Assembly: GCF_036785885.1 (NCBI RefSeq)
Contig: NC_092323.1
Coordinates: 11,664,501-11,728,500, forward strand
Direction of reading: 5' to 3'
From: Coffea arabica
Lineage: Eukaryota; Streptophyta; Magnoliopsida; Gentianales; Rubiaceae
DNA: 64,000 nucleotides
Shown here one piece after another: positions 49,544-60,762 of the stretch (its first letter is position 1; every line of letters begins with the position of its first letter). The notes under the pieces were generated by a model. The model ran no database searches. It was not told the origin of the DNA and saw only the letters and a program-made list of their open reading frames with translations. A program made the position numbers and the translations under genes.

Positions 49544-49806
49544 TGTTACAATGGCTGAGAAAAATAATAAGAGAAGCAAAGGATTAGAATTTATTTCTTT
49601 GTAAAGCTGATTCTCAAATCATAACATGAAATTGCTTTATTTATAAAAATTCAAAATAATTCCACTAACTATCCCACTAATTTCACTAACTACTCCACTA
49701 ATTTCACTAATTACTCCACTAACTCCACTATCTTCATTAATTTCACTAATTAAGTAGAACAAAACAAACAAATATGATTAACTAACAATAGTAAATATTT
49801 CTAACA
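49544..49806 (-). repeat. 3' LTR of the Ty1/copia element
   Basis: On the minus strand it begins TGTTAGAAATATTTACTATT and ends CATTGTAACA, so TGTTA...TAACA ends are exact inverses. A polypurine tract, AAGAGAGAGA, immediately precedes it in element sense (49808-49820). It contains tandem ACTCCACTAATTTCACTA-like units at about 49660-49750. It is 263 bp long, and its partner LTR would lie beyond the right edge of the window. Confidence 0.8.
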
Positions 49807-49969
49807 ATCTCTCTCTTAAATTGAAAGTTTTTCAAACATTCAGTTTAATAGAACTTATCAATTGCACAGACTCCAAGCAACTTCCTTCATTTTTGAAACG
49901 TGGATAACTTCAATAGTTTGGTCATTATGTCAATAATCTGATCATTACTTTTGTAGTAGAGAAAATCAA

Positions 49970-50507
49970 TTATTCCATTCCTTGAAACTCCCTTAGAAAG
50001 TGAAATCTTACGTCTATGTACTTGGTTCTTCCATGTAGAATTGGATTTTTAAAGAGTTTGATGGCAGAACTATTGTCATAATAAATTATAGTAGCTCTTT
50101 CTTGTTGAAAATGGAATTCTTCAAGAATATTCCTTAACCATTGCTTGATGGGCACATGCTGTTGCAACTTGCAGTTACGTACTGTGCTTCAATTGTTGAC
50201 AAAGTAATAATTGGTCTTTTTTTGAACCCCATGAAATAGCTGTTGAATCCATCATGAATATATAGCCAGATGTACTCTTTTTATCGTCAAAATCGCCTGC
50301 ATAATCACTGTCAGTAAAATCAAATAAATCTAATTTTTCACCATTCTTGTAGAACAACTCATATTCAATGGTTCCTTGCAAGTATCGAAGAATCCTCTTG
50401 GCAACTAGAAGACATGCCTCCCTTGAAATTTTCATATATCTACTAATAAAACTTACTGCATGCATAAAATCAGGTATTGTGGTTATCAAATACATGAGAC
50501 TTCCCAT
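49970..50507 (-). pseudogene. copia RNase H region
   Basis: Two frames, 50175-50507 and 49970-50167, give MGSLMYLITTIPDFMHAVSF, FTDSDYAGDFDDKKSTSGY and YDNSSAIKLFKNPILHGRTK, standard landmarks of the copia RNase H domain. A short frame break between them removes continuity. The first catalytic Asp (DSDYAGD) and the YDNSSA block are still recognisable. Confidence 0.88.
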
Positions 50508-50759
50508 AATTTGCTAACTCTCTTTCTTTCAGATTCTTTGATGAGTTTTAAATTCACTTCAACTAGCATACTAACAGAATTACAATTCTTCATTTGAAAC
50601 ATGTTTAGAATTTCTTACATATATTTTCTTTGAGAGATAAAAATTCCATCAACAGATTGCACCACTTCAGTGTCCAAAATATAATGCATCTTTTCAAGAT
50701 TAGATATATCAAATTCAGCCATCATAGATTTCTTGAATTTCTCAAACATAGTACTATCA

Positions 50760-51447
50760 TTTCAGTAAAAATAAGATCGTCAACATATAAACAAACAAAG
50801 AGCAATTTACCTCAATTTTCAATCTTTATAAAAAATGTATGCTCATATGGACACTTTTTAAATTTCTCCTTAGAAAAATAAGCATCTATACCTCTACACT
50901 AAGCACGTGGGGTTTATTTTAACCCGTATAATGCCTTTTTGATTTTATATATCTTATGTTCACTTCCAACCTTTACATAATCAGGAGATTGATCAATGAA
51001 TACCTATTCATGTAGATCACCATGTAAAAATGCTAATTTCACATCCAACTGGATGATAGGCTATGAATGTTGTGCTGCCAATGCAATCACTATTCTAATC
51101 GTGTCATGCCTTGCGATTGGAGCAAAGACTTATCCATAATTTACCCCAAACTCTTGCTTATAACTTTTAGCTACTAAATGTGCCTTAAATTTGTCAACTT
51201 CTCCATTCTTCTTTAATTCCGTCTTGTAGATCCACTTGATACCAATTGACTTTTGTCTTTTAAGAAAATTGATTAACTCCCATGTGTTGTTTCTTTCAAT
51301 AGTTGCAATTTTTTCATCCATTGCCTTTTGCCACTTTAAATCTTTGATAGCCTCTTCAAAAATTGTAGGATCATAATCAAAAAATAGAGTAAAGTATGTA
51401 AGTGGGTCCTCAAATTGGTCAAATCCAGTTACCTCATAATCGATCAT
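50760..51447 (-). pseudogene. copia reverse transcriptase region
   Basis: The N-terminal part, 51130-51447, reads WQKAMDEKIATIERNNTWEL and IGIKWIYKTELKKNGEVDKF, the conserved entry of copia RT. Further on, YVDDLIFT (50776-50787) preserves the catalytic YxDD. Stops and frameshifts occur between the two blocks, so no functional enzyme is made. Confidence 0.87.
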
Positions 51448-52532
51448 CCATGCAGGTCTTTTTCTAATACGTTGAGGCCGTCCTTTATCTTTTGCTACTG
51501 TTTGGGAACTTGGTACATCATTTAGACCATTTGGTGGAATTTATTCTGTCAACTGTTGCCTATTCTCTTTATCAATTTTATCAAAATCAGCAGGTATTTG
51601 TTGTTTAATAACATTGTTGCTCTATGATCAAAAATTACATCCCGATTGATAACAATTTTCTTAGTGATAAGATTATAAAATTTATAGACTTTGATTGATC
51701 ACTAACATTAACATCAAGAAAAATACATTTCTCTTTTTTATTATCTAGTTTTGTTCTTTTTTAGTCTGGAATATGAGCACATACAATGCATCAAAAATTA
51801 TAAAATGATCCACTGTTGATTTTCATTCCCTTCATGTTTCCTCAGGCGTTATATTTTTAACAGCAAGTGTGGGACTTCTGTTCAGTAAATGAATGTTCAA
51901 ATTGACAGGTTCAGGTCAAAAACTTTTTGGAATACCACTTCTTGTCAAAATAGTTCTTACCATATTCAAAATTGTATGATTATTTCTCTCTGAAATACCA
52001 TTCTCCTGTGACATATAAGCTGCTGTAAGCTATTTCTAAATTTCATGTTCCTTACAAAGATTCATAAATTCTTGTGAGTTATATTTTTCACCACGACCAC
52101 TGCAAAGAATCTTTATGAATTTGCTTGCTTTCTTTTCGATAAGAGTCATGAAATTTTTGAAAGCTGAAGTGTTTCAGATTTTTTCTGCAAAAAATAGATC
52201 CAAATTTTTTGACTATAATCATCAATAAATGTCATAAAATAACATTTTTCATCATTAGATGGTGGATTTATGGGTCAGCATCAATTGGAGTGAACCAGTT
52301 TCAAAACGTTCATTGTTCTTCACGATTTTTCTTTTGAAAAGTTATCCCGATGTTGTTTACCAGCGAGATACTCTTCACAAACTTTTGAAGGAATTGTAAT
52401 TTAAAATAGATCAACTACCATATTTTTCTGCTATAAAGTTTTTAATCCATTAAAATTTATGTGTCCATAACAAAAATAGCATAACCATGTTACATCTTTT
52501 GATTTTGTTGAGAAATATGAATGAGTCGAGTT

Positions 52533-52961
52533 CTACAAATAGAGTGAAAACATACGATTTGTCGTCATCTTAACTTGAGTAATTAAATCCAACTTTACAT
52601 TTCGAACTCGACATACTCCATCTTTAATAGAAATCTCATACCTCTTTTTTAGCAACTGACCCATACTAAGTAAATTTGTCTTGAAGTCTAGAACAAAAAA
52701 AATATCAGTAATAATATGACTAGAATTTTCTTTAATTTGAATAGTTACCCTTCCTTTTTTCATAATGAAAATTGCTGAGTTATCACCAAACTTGATAGTA
52801 TTACGGAATGACTCGTCCAACTCAGAAAATGCCTTCTTATCTCCACACATGTGATTGCTGCAATCGGTGTCTAAATACCACATGTATTGTTGAATTTTTT
52901 CACTCATGTGACACACCATCAAAAGAGACAATTCTTCTTCTTTTTCTATAAAATTAGTCAT
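52533..52961 (-). pseudogene. copia protease and pre-integrase region
   Basis: A frame of 142 codons contains WYLDTDCSNHMCGDKKAFSE. The usual active site DTG is DTD here, so the glycine next to the catalytic aspartate is lost. The following block (TNLLSMGQLLKKRYEISIKD) is the pre-integrase region. A damaged zinc knuckle lies just upstream in element sense (about 53005-53040), its CCKC and YYQSEC halves in different frames. Confidence 0.87.
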
Positions 52962-53318
52962 TTCTTCATTTTACCTATTCAAATTAGTTTGACATTCTGA
53001 TTGATAATAGCCATGCCTAGACATTTGCAGCATTCAATATTATACTTGTCTGCTGGATTTAGCATTTGAATTGTTAATGTATGGCCTCCTCGTTCTTATT
53101 TTCTTTTTTGAAATTGATTTTCTTAGTACTAGTATTGTTGTGTTAGTTGTCACGATCATTGTTTCCTCTACCTCTGCTTCTGTCTCTGCCTCTGTCTCCT
53201 CTCCATGTTGAGTGACTTTTTGTTGAAATCTTCAATGCTTGCTTCTTTTTCTCTTATTGGTTAATTTTTTTCCTCATGAATTAGTAAAGAGCTCTGCAAC
53301 AAAATTAAATTTTACTGC

Positions 53319-53910
53319 TGAAGAGGTGATTTCTGGCTAGGTAGCCGAGATTACCTAGGACAGTCATCTCTCGGATGAAGTGAAGTTTGGAGACAGGTTC
53401 GTTGGTCCGAAGTGAAAGGCGGGGCTCTGTCCCCTGAAATCACTCCGACGATCAAGTCAGTTTAGTGAGAGAAAATAGAGAGTAATAATCAATACCAATG
53501 TAACAGTGTGCTTATTTGCGTGGGAGAGCAGAGGGGTATTTATAGGGTGAGTCTGGAGGGAAGGACAGGAGGTTTAAACACCCAGGCCCCACCACTTGTG
53601 TATTACGGCGCTGCTCTGGTCCTGTAGTAACAGTCCAGGCCTTTTCCCAGAAAGTACGGGGCATTCCCGACAGAGTCTCCGCAATTTTTCAGATAAAGCA
53701 GTGGCCCTCAATAGGGTGTCAGGCATGTTGACATCATCCACGTGGAACTGAGATGAGCTGCCTAGAGGACATAGGTTGAGGTCATATGGGGTCTGAGATG
53801 AGCTCTATCCGAGGTCATTAGGGATCCTGGATTTCGGGCCTCATCTTGGTCTCATGACAGATGAGGTAATGTAACCTCGGGTTGCGAGAAACCCTAGATG
53901 ACCATCCTCA
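53319..53910 (-). repeat. gypsy 3' LTR
   Basis: On the minus strand it starts TGAGGATGGTCATC and ends CACCTCTTCA. It is about 93 percent identical by eye to the 5' LTR at 63131-63721. A TATA box (TATAAATA on the minus strand, 53537-53544) is retained. Confidence 0.93.
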
Positions 53911-53931
53911 ATAAGCCCCCCCAAGCCTCGG
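53911..53931 (-). other. gypsy polypurine tract
   Basis: On the minus strand the purine-rich stretch GAGGCTTGGGGGGGCTTAT lies immediately before the 3' LTR, the usual place for plus-strand priming. Confidence 0.7.
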
Positions 53932-54225
53932 GAACACTGAGCTTCATAAGGTTCCGAGGCTTCTTCATGCCGTGATTGCTTAGACCCTGAGGTGAGAAGG
54001 GCGAGTCATTGCAAATCGTGCCGGGCTGTCACGGAGCATAACACGTGGACAGATCAAATGGAGGGACGTGGGGTGACAAGACGGTTATGGGTGACTGGAA
54101 CGACGCGAAGTAGTGGAAACGTGTATACATGTAATGTGTCAGTGAAGAGGCAGTCATTAATGAGGAGAGAGGGACACGTTTTTTTTAACTTTATTGTTGC
54201 CGCCTCTTCGCATTCTCGCTAATCT

Positions 54226-54235
54226 CTATAAATAG
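54226..54235 (+). promoter_or_regulatory. TATA-like box upstream of the opposite-strand ORF
   Basis: CTATAAATAG on the plus strand, followed by a pyrimidine-rich stretch. It points toward the opposite-strand frames at 55268-57491 and away from the element's own transcription direction. A hAT-like element now separates it from the first ATG. Confidence 0.5.
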
Positions 54236-54316
54236 GGGCCTTTTTCACCGCATTACTTTTCACCAATTCCCTTTTTACAGCCGAACTATTGCAAATTTCG
54301 GAGCAGGTGCCGAGAT

Positions 54317-55168
54317 TAGGGCTGTAATCGAGTCGAATCGAACTCGAGTATGGCGACTCGACATACAAGAAAGATACTCGAGTTCGAGCGAATAGTATTA
54401 TTGGAGGTCGAGCTCGAGCTCGAAACTTGCTCGCAATACTTGAGCTCGACTCGCATGGGCTCGAGTCAATCGAGCCTTATCGAGCTCGGTCGAACTCGAG
54501 TTACTAAATTTCATTTTCTTGATAATTTTTGTGCGAAAAGACATTATTGCCCTTTTAAAATTTTTATACGATTTGAAACATTTAGTAAATTTAACAACTC
54601 TTTTGGATATAAGAGTAATTTTATAACTCGAGTTTAGGGCTGTAATCGAGATTATGGCTGTAATCGAGTCGAGTCGAGCTCGAGTATGGCGACTCGACAT
54701 ACAAGAAAGGTACTCGAGCTCGAACTCGAGCTCGAGCGAATAGTATTATTGGAGGTCGAGCTCGAGGTCGAAGTTTGCTCGCAATACTCGACCTCGACTC
54801 GCATGGGCTCAAATCAATCGAGCCTTATCGAGTTTGGTCGAATTCGAGTTACTAAATTTCATTTTCTTGATAATTTTTGTGCGAAAAGATATTATTGCCC
54901 TTTTAAAATTTTTTATACGATTTGAAACATTTCGTAAATTCAACAACTTTTTTAGGTATAAGAGTAATTTTATAATAATAATATATTAAATAATTAAAAT
55001 TAAAAAGCTCGATAAGGCTCGACGAACCTTCGAGCATCGCTTTTGGATGCTCGAACTCGACTCGTTTAGCTTATCGAGCCGCTCAAGCTCGACTCGAACT
55101 TGGTCAACCCGAGTTCGAGTCAAGGTTTTGACCGAGGTCGCGAGCAGCTCAGCTTGATTACATTCCTA
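54317..55168. mobile_element. hAT-like non-autonomous element inside the gypsy element, 8 bp duplication
   Basis: An exact 8 bp direct repeat GCCGAGAT flanks it at 54309-54316 and 55169-55176. The ends TAGGGCTGTAATCGAG and CTTGATTACATTCCTA are inverted with three mismatches. The left 600 bp holds two direct copies of about 330 bp (from about 54320 and about 54655), each with TATGGCGACTCGACATACAA and AGTATTATTGGAGGTCGAG. Subterminal DNA is packed with CTCGAG/TCGAG words, as in the larger relative at 40949-43166. It is non-coding; frames across it are artefacts of the repeats. Confidence 0.93.
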
Positions 55169-55267
55169 GCCGAGATCCAAAATTAGATGAGACTTCCTTT
55201 CTTCTCCAACCCAGCTTACTTTAACAAATAGTAAGTACCTTTTTCTCTTCATCTCGTCCTTATACAC

Positions 55268-57491
55268 ATGGCTAGGGTAGCTAAAATACACAAAAAGACG
55301 GTGAAACCGACCTACCAGCCCGAGGAGGAGCCTTCCATCTCGGAAGAGGGAAGTTCAAACATATCAGAGGAGGGAACCTCGTCCAGTTCAGGGGAGGAAA
55401 CTGCCGAGACCTCCCAAGCAGACGAGTCTTCCGAGGCGAGTCAGGGGGATTCCGAGATCTTGTATAACAATGATTTCGGAATAGAGATTCCCCGCGATGA
55501 GGGAGTGTTGGAGCCAGTTGCCCCAAGGGATCTCTCTGCCATAGATTTCGGCCAAATGCCATCTTTTAGAAGTTGGGTCAGCATGGCCGAGGCTGAGAGG
55601 ATAATACGAAAGTATCCCTTCAGGGGGGTATGGCATCGACACGCCTGGACCAAACTATTCAGCTGAACAGCCTCCAATGGGCACTGTGGCCGTCTACGTG
55701 CAATAGCTAGAGGCCGGATGCGAATGCCCACCACAAGATTCTTCCGAGATGTGCTGCAACATTTTGGAGTTCGGGTCACTCAACTTGTCCCTAACGCGGT
55801 TTGAATCTTGGTGGGGTTTGAAATGTTATGCCGAAACCAAGAGATGACCCCAACAATCAACCTCTTCCGCCGATGTTACACCCTCAAGGCTCATGGGACA
55901 GACAAGGAATGGTTCTCCATCTGTAATCGGAATAACACCATCCCGAAACTCGTAGTTGATGCTCTCACTTCGATAAAGAATTGGAAGCACAACTTTGCCT
56001 TCGTCCCCGCCGGAAACTTCCCCTGGGGCTTCTGGTGGAGGCCCATTAAAGCGAAACCGGACCCCTCTCCAGGGGATCTGGACTAGGAGGACTTCCAGAC
56101 GTTGATGGGATCAAGCCTCCGAATCAACAGTTGGGATTATCCCGAGACGGTGCTGGTCGATGGGGGGATCAGCCGAGCTGTTATTGACCCTGAGAAACCC
56201 CCGTTCTTTTCCACTAGACTTAAAAAGCCTTGTAAATTTTCTTTCAAAGCCTTAGTCCTTGCCACAGTTATTCTAAATAATAATGTTTACTTTTTGTGCA
56301 GTGGTGAGAGTTTCTGATATCATCACTTCGGGTTCGGCAGCTGTGGTTAAGAGACCGAAGAGAAAGGCTTCGGGGGAAACATCGGCGCCGCCACCGAAGA
56401 AGAAGACAACACAAGTCCCCGTCGTCAAGACCTCGACATCCAAGAGCACCTCGGCCCCAACTGCCAAAGAGTCCACCTCGTCTGTACCAGAAGAAGTGGC
56501 AATTCAAGGGGTCACCATCGCCGCCCTTTCACATGGCTGAGACAAGCAGATCAAGTCTTCGGCTGCTCCGGTAATGGGGTCTTTGTTGTGGAACTGCTTC
56601 CATAGCGCACCTTAGTTTGCCGGGGACAACAGGGTGCACCCCAGCGGGCATTGGTGCCCAAACTGGGAACTCTCGGTCAACGACCTGTGCACCCACCCTC
56701 GTGCGGCACAAGAGTTGATCATGTTCTCCTCCTTGTCGAGGGATGCGGAGTTTACAAGAAAACTGACTCCTCCCGAGGTGATTCAGAGCCTCATGGTGTC
56801 CATGGCCTCTTTTATGGCTTACGTGGCCGAAATGGCACGCCGGTACAGCGACACGCTCGAGGAGCAAGACTCCAACAAGTTGCAAGACAAGATCTCCAAG
56901 TTGAAGAAGAAGGTTGCCGTGGCTGAGTCCGAGAAGACCCAACACCAAGAGCGATTCGATCAGCCCACGGCCGAGGAAGAGGAGAGCGAGGCCACCATCA
57001 ACAGCCTTAGGTCGGCATTGGAGGAAGAGCAGACATGAAGTGAGGAGGAGAAGAAAGCACACCAGGAAGCGCTTGAGGGAGCCAGCGCCTCGGTAGTAGA
57101 GGCTTTTAAGAGGTCCGAGAAATTTACTAAGGACCTCGGTGAGTTGACCCTGCCGAGCTTCATGTTCGGCTATACCTCGGTGATAAATGAGGTGGCTTCT
57201 CTTCTTTTTGCCGAAGATTTGGAGTCTTTTAAGAACAAAGACAATTACAACGAAAACTCCAAGGAATTATGTGATTGGATGGCCGAGGGTATCCAAGTTG
57301 GAAAGAATTTGGGCGAGGTTCGAGACGAGTTCAACAAATGACTGTCCGAGCTCGACCTGGAGTTTGAGGAGGAAGAGGTTGGCAAAGAAGGCGAGGTCGG
57401 CGGAAATGAAGTAGGCGGGGGGAAGACCGGTCACGGAAGGACCGAGGAGGTCGTGGGGGGTAATGGGAATACTGAGGTGGAAAATATTTAG
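55268..57491 (+). pseudogene. opposite-strand ORF of the Tat-type gypsy element (Transposase_28-like, coiled coil), broken
   Basis: Plus-strand frames follow one another with only stops and small shifts between them. 55268-55666 has a basic start (MARVAKIHKKTVK) and then a Ser/Glu-rich acidic segment. 55808-56086 contains NLFRRCYTLKAHGTDKEWFS and NFPWGFWW, typical of the domain called Transposase_28 or putative gypsy-type transposon. 56102-56540 has a Lys/Pro/Thr-rich linker with a nuclear-signal-like KRPKRKASG. 56634-57038 is a coiled coil (DKISKLKKKVAVAESEK). 57144-57341 and the tail are acidic. A possible intron lies at about 56232-56301. The protein lies opposite to gag-pol. Its role is unknown. 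At least three in-frame stops make it non-functional. Confidence 0.78.
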
Positions 57492-57857
57492 GAGCATTCC
57501 TGACCTCGGTTCTTGTACTTTATTTCGTAATATGAATGAAATTTCTTTTCCTCACGTCGGTTCTTTTATTTCGTCTTCTTGTTTGTCCCCCATATTTTTT
57601 AATTCGCACCCGAAAGACATTAAAAAATAACTAAGTGATGAAATAACTGACGAATCATTAAAATTCTCAAGGATAATACATTCTTAGGTTATTGGCGTGC
57701 CAAGTCCTTGGCACGAGAGACCTATCTCGGTAGGCTAACTTACAATACCCCCTTAAGCTAGATCTACAACCCGGTAGGGTCCCTTCCATTTCGGAGCTAG
57801 TTTTCCTTGAGATTTAGCTCGACTGCCAGAATTTTTCCTAAGGACCAGGTCTCCAGG
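57492..57857. other. gypsy non-coding segment between the opposite-strand ORF and integrase
   Basis: Separates the converging opposite-strand ORF and pol. It contains remnants of the integrase C-terminus in element sense. Nothing else is recognised. Confidence 0.4.
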
Positions 57858-58850
57858 TTAGAATCGATGGTGTTTAACACGGGTATTGTAATAACTAGTC
57901 AGAGTATGCTTGTACGAGGCTACTCGAGCTGAGGCTGTGTCCCTTCTCTCTTCCACGAGGTCGAGGTACATCTTTCTTTCTTCCTCGTTCATCTCGGCTG
58001 CGTATGCTACCATCCGAGAGCTGGGTATAAGGATTTCAGTCAGGATGACCGTTTTGGACCCATAAGTCAGGGAGAAGGGAGTCTCCTGCGTAGCCGACCT
58101 CGGCGTGGTCCTATAGGACCACAAGACGTTGGGAAGTTCATCTACCCAGAATAATCCAACTTGGTGTAACCGGGTCTTGAGGCCGAGCAAGAGAGTTCGA
58201 TTAAAGTTTTCTGTTTGACCGTTTGGTTGAGGATGGCCTACTGAGGTAAAATGCTGTTTGATGCCGAGGTTCTTGCACCATCCTTTGAACGGTTTGTCAG
58301 CGAACTGCTTCCCATTGTCCAAGATGATTACTCGAGAGATTCCGAAGAGGCAAACGACGCATTTTCAGAAAAATTTTTGAACAGCTAGCCCTGTGATGGT
58401 CCTGAGAGGTTCGGCCTCAACCCACTTCGAGAAGTAGTCCACCGCTGTTACAAGGAAAGCATATCCTCCAGCAGCATTAGGGAAGGGACCGATGATGTAT
58501 GTTTTTCATTGCTCGAAGGGCCAGGGTGAGGTTGTGGGGACCATGAAGTGGGCAAGTTGGTGATGCTCGGGAGCATAGCATTGGCATGAAGAGAAACTGA
58601 GAACGAGGTCTTGAGCATCCTGTCGGACAGTAGGCCATAAATACTTGAGGAGTAGAGCCTTTTTTACCAATATCCAGTGGCCGACATGGGCCCCACACAG
58701 GCCTTCGTGTATTTCTTGGAGGATGCGATGGCCTTCTTCGAGTGTAATGTATCGCAGTCATGGGCCAAGATATGACCGTTTATACAGCTCGTCCTCTCGA
58801 AGAGCGTATCGAGCAGTTTTGCGTTGTATTTTTCGTGCCTGGGTTCGATT
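57858..58850 (-). pseudogene. gypsy integrase region
   Basis: 57858-58322 reads DNGKQFADKPFKGWCKNLGI, GHPQPNGQTENFNRTLL and ELPNVLWSYRTTPRSATQET, the second Asp and the Glu of the DDE triad with their surroundings. Upstream in element sense, another frame gives VTAVDYFSKWVEAEPL with the first Asp (about 58410-58450), and a zinc-binding-like part near 58600. Frame changes and stops separate these blocks. Confidence 0.88.
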
Positions 58851-59654
58851 TTAGGGAAGGATTCCCTGGCTCAAAAATAAGAAAAGTGAACTCATCCATG
58901 TGCCCCCCAAATGCACAGGGTAGGCCGTCTCTTCCATGTATCCCGGTTCGGCCAAAATCTTTATGAGAACGGTCTTGCTGAGATTTGAAAACAAAGTGGA
59001 AGCTAGCCTGGATAATGCGTTGGCTTGCCTATTCTGCGATCGGGGTATTGTTTGGATTTCGAAAAACTCGAAATATGTAGTGAGTTGGTGAACTTTAGAG
59101 AGGTACCGTTGCATAGTTTCCTCCTTGGCTTCATATTCACTAAGAACTTGGCGTACTACGAGTTGGGAGTTACTACGGATTTGGACCCGCCGAGCACCAA
59201 GTTTGCAGGTTAGCCGAAGACGCGCAATTAAGGTCTCGTACTCGGTTTCATTATTGGTTGCAGAAAAATCAAAGCAAAGGGCGTATGAGTACACCTCTCC
59301 ATGGGGATCTTCTCGGAACAGCCCGGCTCCACTGCCATCATCGTTAGAGGACCCGTCCACATACAACGTCCATTGCTGTGGCTCGGACACATTTATAGTG
59401 GCGTCTTGGCTCACAGAAAACGTGAGTTCGGCCAAAAAATCTACCAGTGCCTGAGCCTTGATAACTGTACGGGGATCGTACGACATATCATTCTCTCCCA
59501 ACTCGACAGCCCACTTGGTAAGACGTCCGGAAGTCTCGGAACGCACCAGTATCTGTCGAATAGGTTGATCTGTTCTGACGGAGATGGGGTGGGTCAGGAA
59601 ATAAGAATTTAACCGCCTAGCTGCATGTACCAACTTTAGCACCAGTTTCTCCAC
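58851..59654 (-). pseudogene. gypsy RNase H and additional plant-type RNase H
   Basis: A frame of 267 codons. The first part (KLVLKLVHAARRLNSYFLTH, SGRLTKWAVELGENDMSY) is the end of the usual RT-linked RNase H. The second part is the extra RNase H-like domain of Tat elements: WTLYVDGSSNDDGSGAG, TNNETEYETLIARL, then SNSQLVVRQVLSEYEAKEET and QANALSRLAS. Two catalytic aspartates seem changed to Asn (SDSQ to SNSQ, ADALS to ANALS), so this copy is probably inactive even where the frame is open. Confidence 0.88.
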
Positions 59655-59696
59655 CTAGGTGTACCGTATTTCCGGTCCGCGAAATGCGTGGCTGAC

Positions 59697-60600
59697 TTAA
59701 TAAACGGGTATTTGAGTCCTCCCATCTCGGATTAATACTGAGCTAACCGCTTCGTCCACCACGGACAGGTAAATGTACAGTCTTTCCTCAGGACGAGATG
59801 AAGCGAGGGTGGGAAGGTGGTGCAAGTATTCTTTCAACTGGTCGAAGACTTGTTGGCATTCTTCGATGCTGGTAAAGTGGTCGGCCTTCTTCAACACCTT
59901 AAAAAAGGGTAAAGCCTTCTTGGCAGATTGAGACAAAAAGCGGTTTAGGGCGGCCAGACGGCCGTTTAATCTTTCAATTTCTGGGACATTTCGAGGTGGG
60001 GACATGTTTTGAATGGCTTTCACTTTATCGGGGTTAGTCTCAATGCTTAGGTATGAAACTAGGTATCCCAAGAATTTTTTCGAAATGACACCGAATACGC
60101 ACTTTTTCGGATTTAACATCATCTTGGTATTTCGAAGAATGCTGAACACTTCCCTCATATCAGGTAGTCAGATCGAAGTAGTTTGCCTTTTCAGGAGGAT
60201 ATCATCCACATAAACCTCTATATTGCGGTCACAGTTCTATATTGCAGCCAATCTGATCTTTAAAGATGCGGTTGGCGAGCCTTTGGTAGGTTGCCCCAGC
60301 GTTCTTTAATCCGAAGGGCATCGTCGTGTAACAATAAATGCCTTGGTCAGTGTAAAACGCAGTGTTCTCCTGGTTCTCCTCACTCATTCATACTTGGTGG
60401 TATCCCTTGAAGGCGTCTAGGAAGTAGAGAATTTCATATCCCATGGTCGAATCGACGAGGATGTCTATTCTCGGCAATGGGTAACAGTCTTTAAGGCAGG
60501 ATTTGTTGAGATCGATGAAGTCCACAAACATTCTCCACCCACCGGCGTCCTTCTTGACCATGACTGGGTTGGACAGTCAGGTGGAGTATTGGACTACCCG
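59697..60600 (-). pseudogene. gypsy reverse transcriptase region
   Basis: 59697-60158 gives MLNPKKCVFGVISKKFLGYL and MSPPRNVPEIERLNGRLAAL, the thumb and connection part. Earlier in element sense stand GGWRMFVDFIDLNKSC and TTMPFGLKNAGATYQRL, and the catalytic YVDD at 60201-60212. Stops fall between the blocks, for example shortly after GYHQV. Confidence 0.9.
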
Positions 60601-60762
60601 AATCATCTTGGCGGGCAAGAGTTTGTCCACTTCTCCGGAAACTGCTTGACTGCGTTCAGGGCCGAAGTGCCTTCGTTTTTACTTCACAGGACGGGCCCGT
60701 GGGTCGACGTTAAGTCGATGAATCATGAGTTCGGGGGGTACTCCGATCATCTCATCTGTAGT

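Noticed and set aside
54350-54925. Several frames on both strands across 54350-54925
   Set aside because: They are translations of TCGAG/CTCGA repeats in the hAT-like element and duplicate each other.
56529-57062. 177-codon minus-strand frame inside the gypsy 3' region
   Set aside because: It is the reverse of the coiled-coil part of the opposite-strand ORF; the plus-strand reading is the one with a clear domain series.
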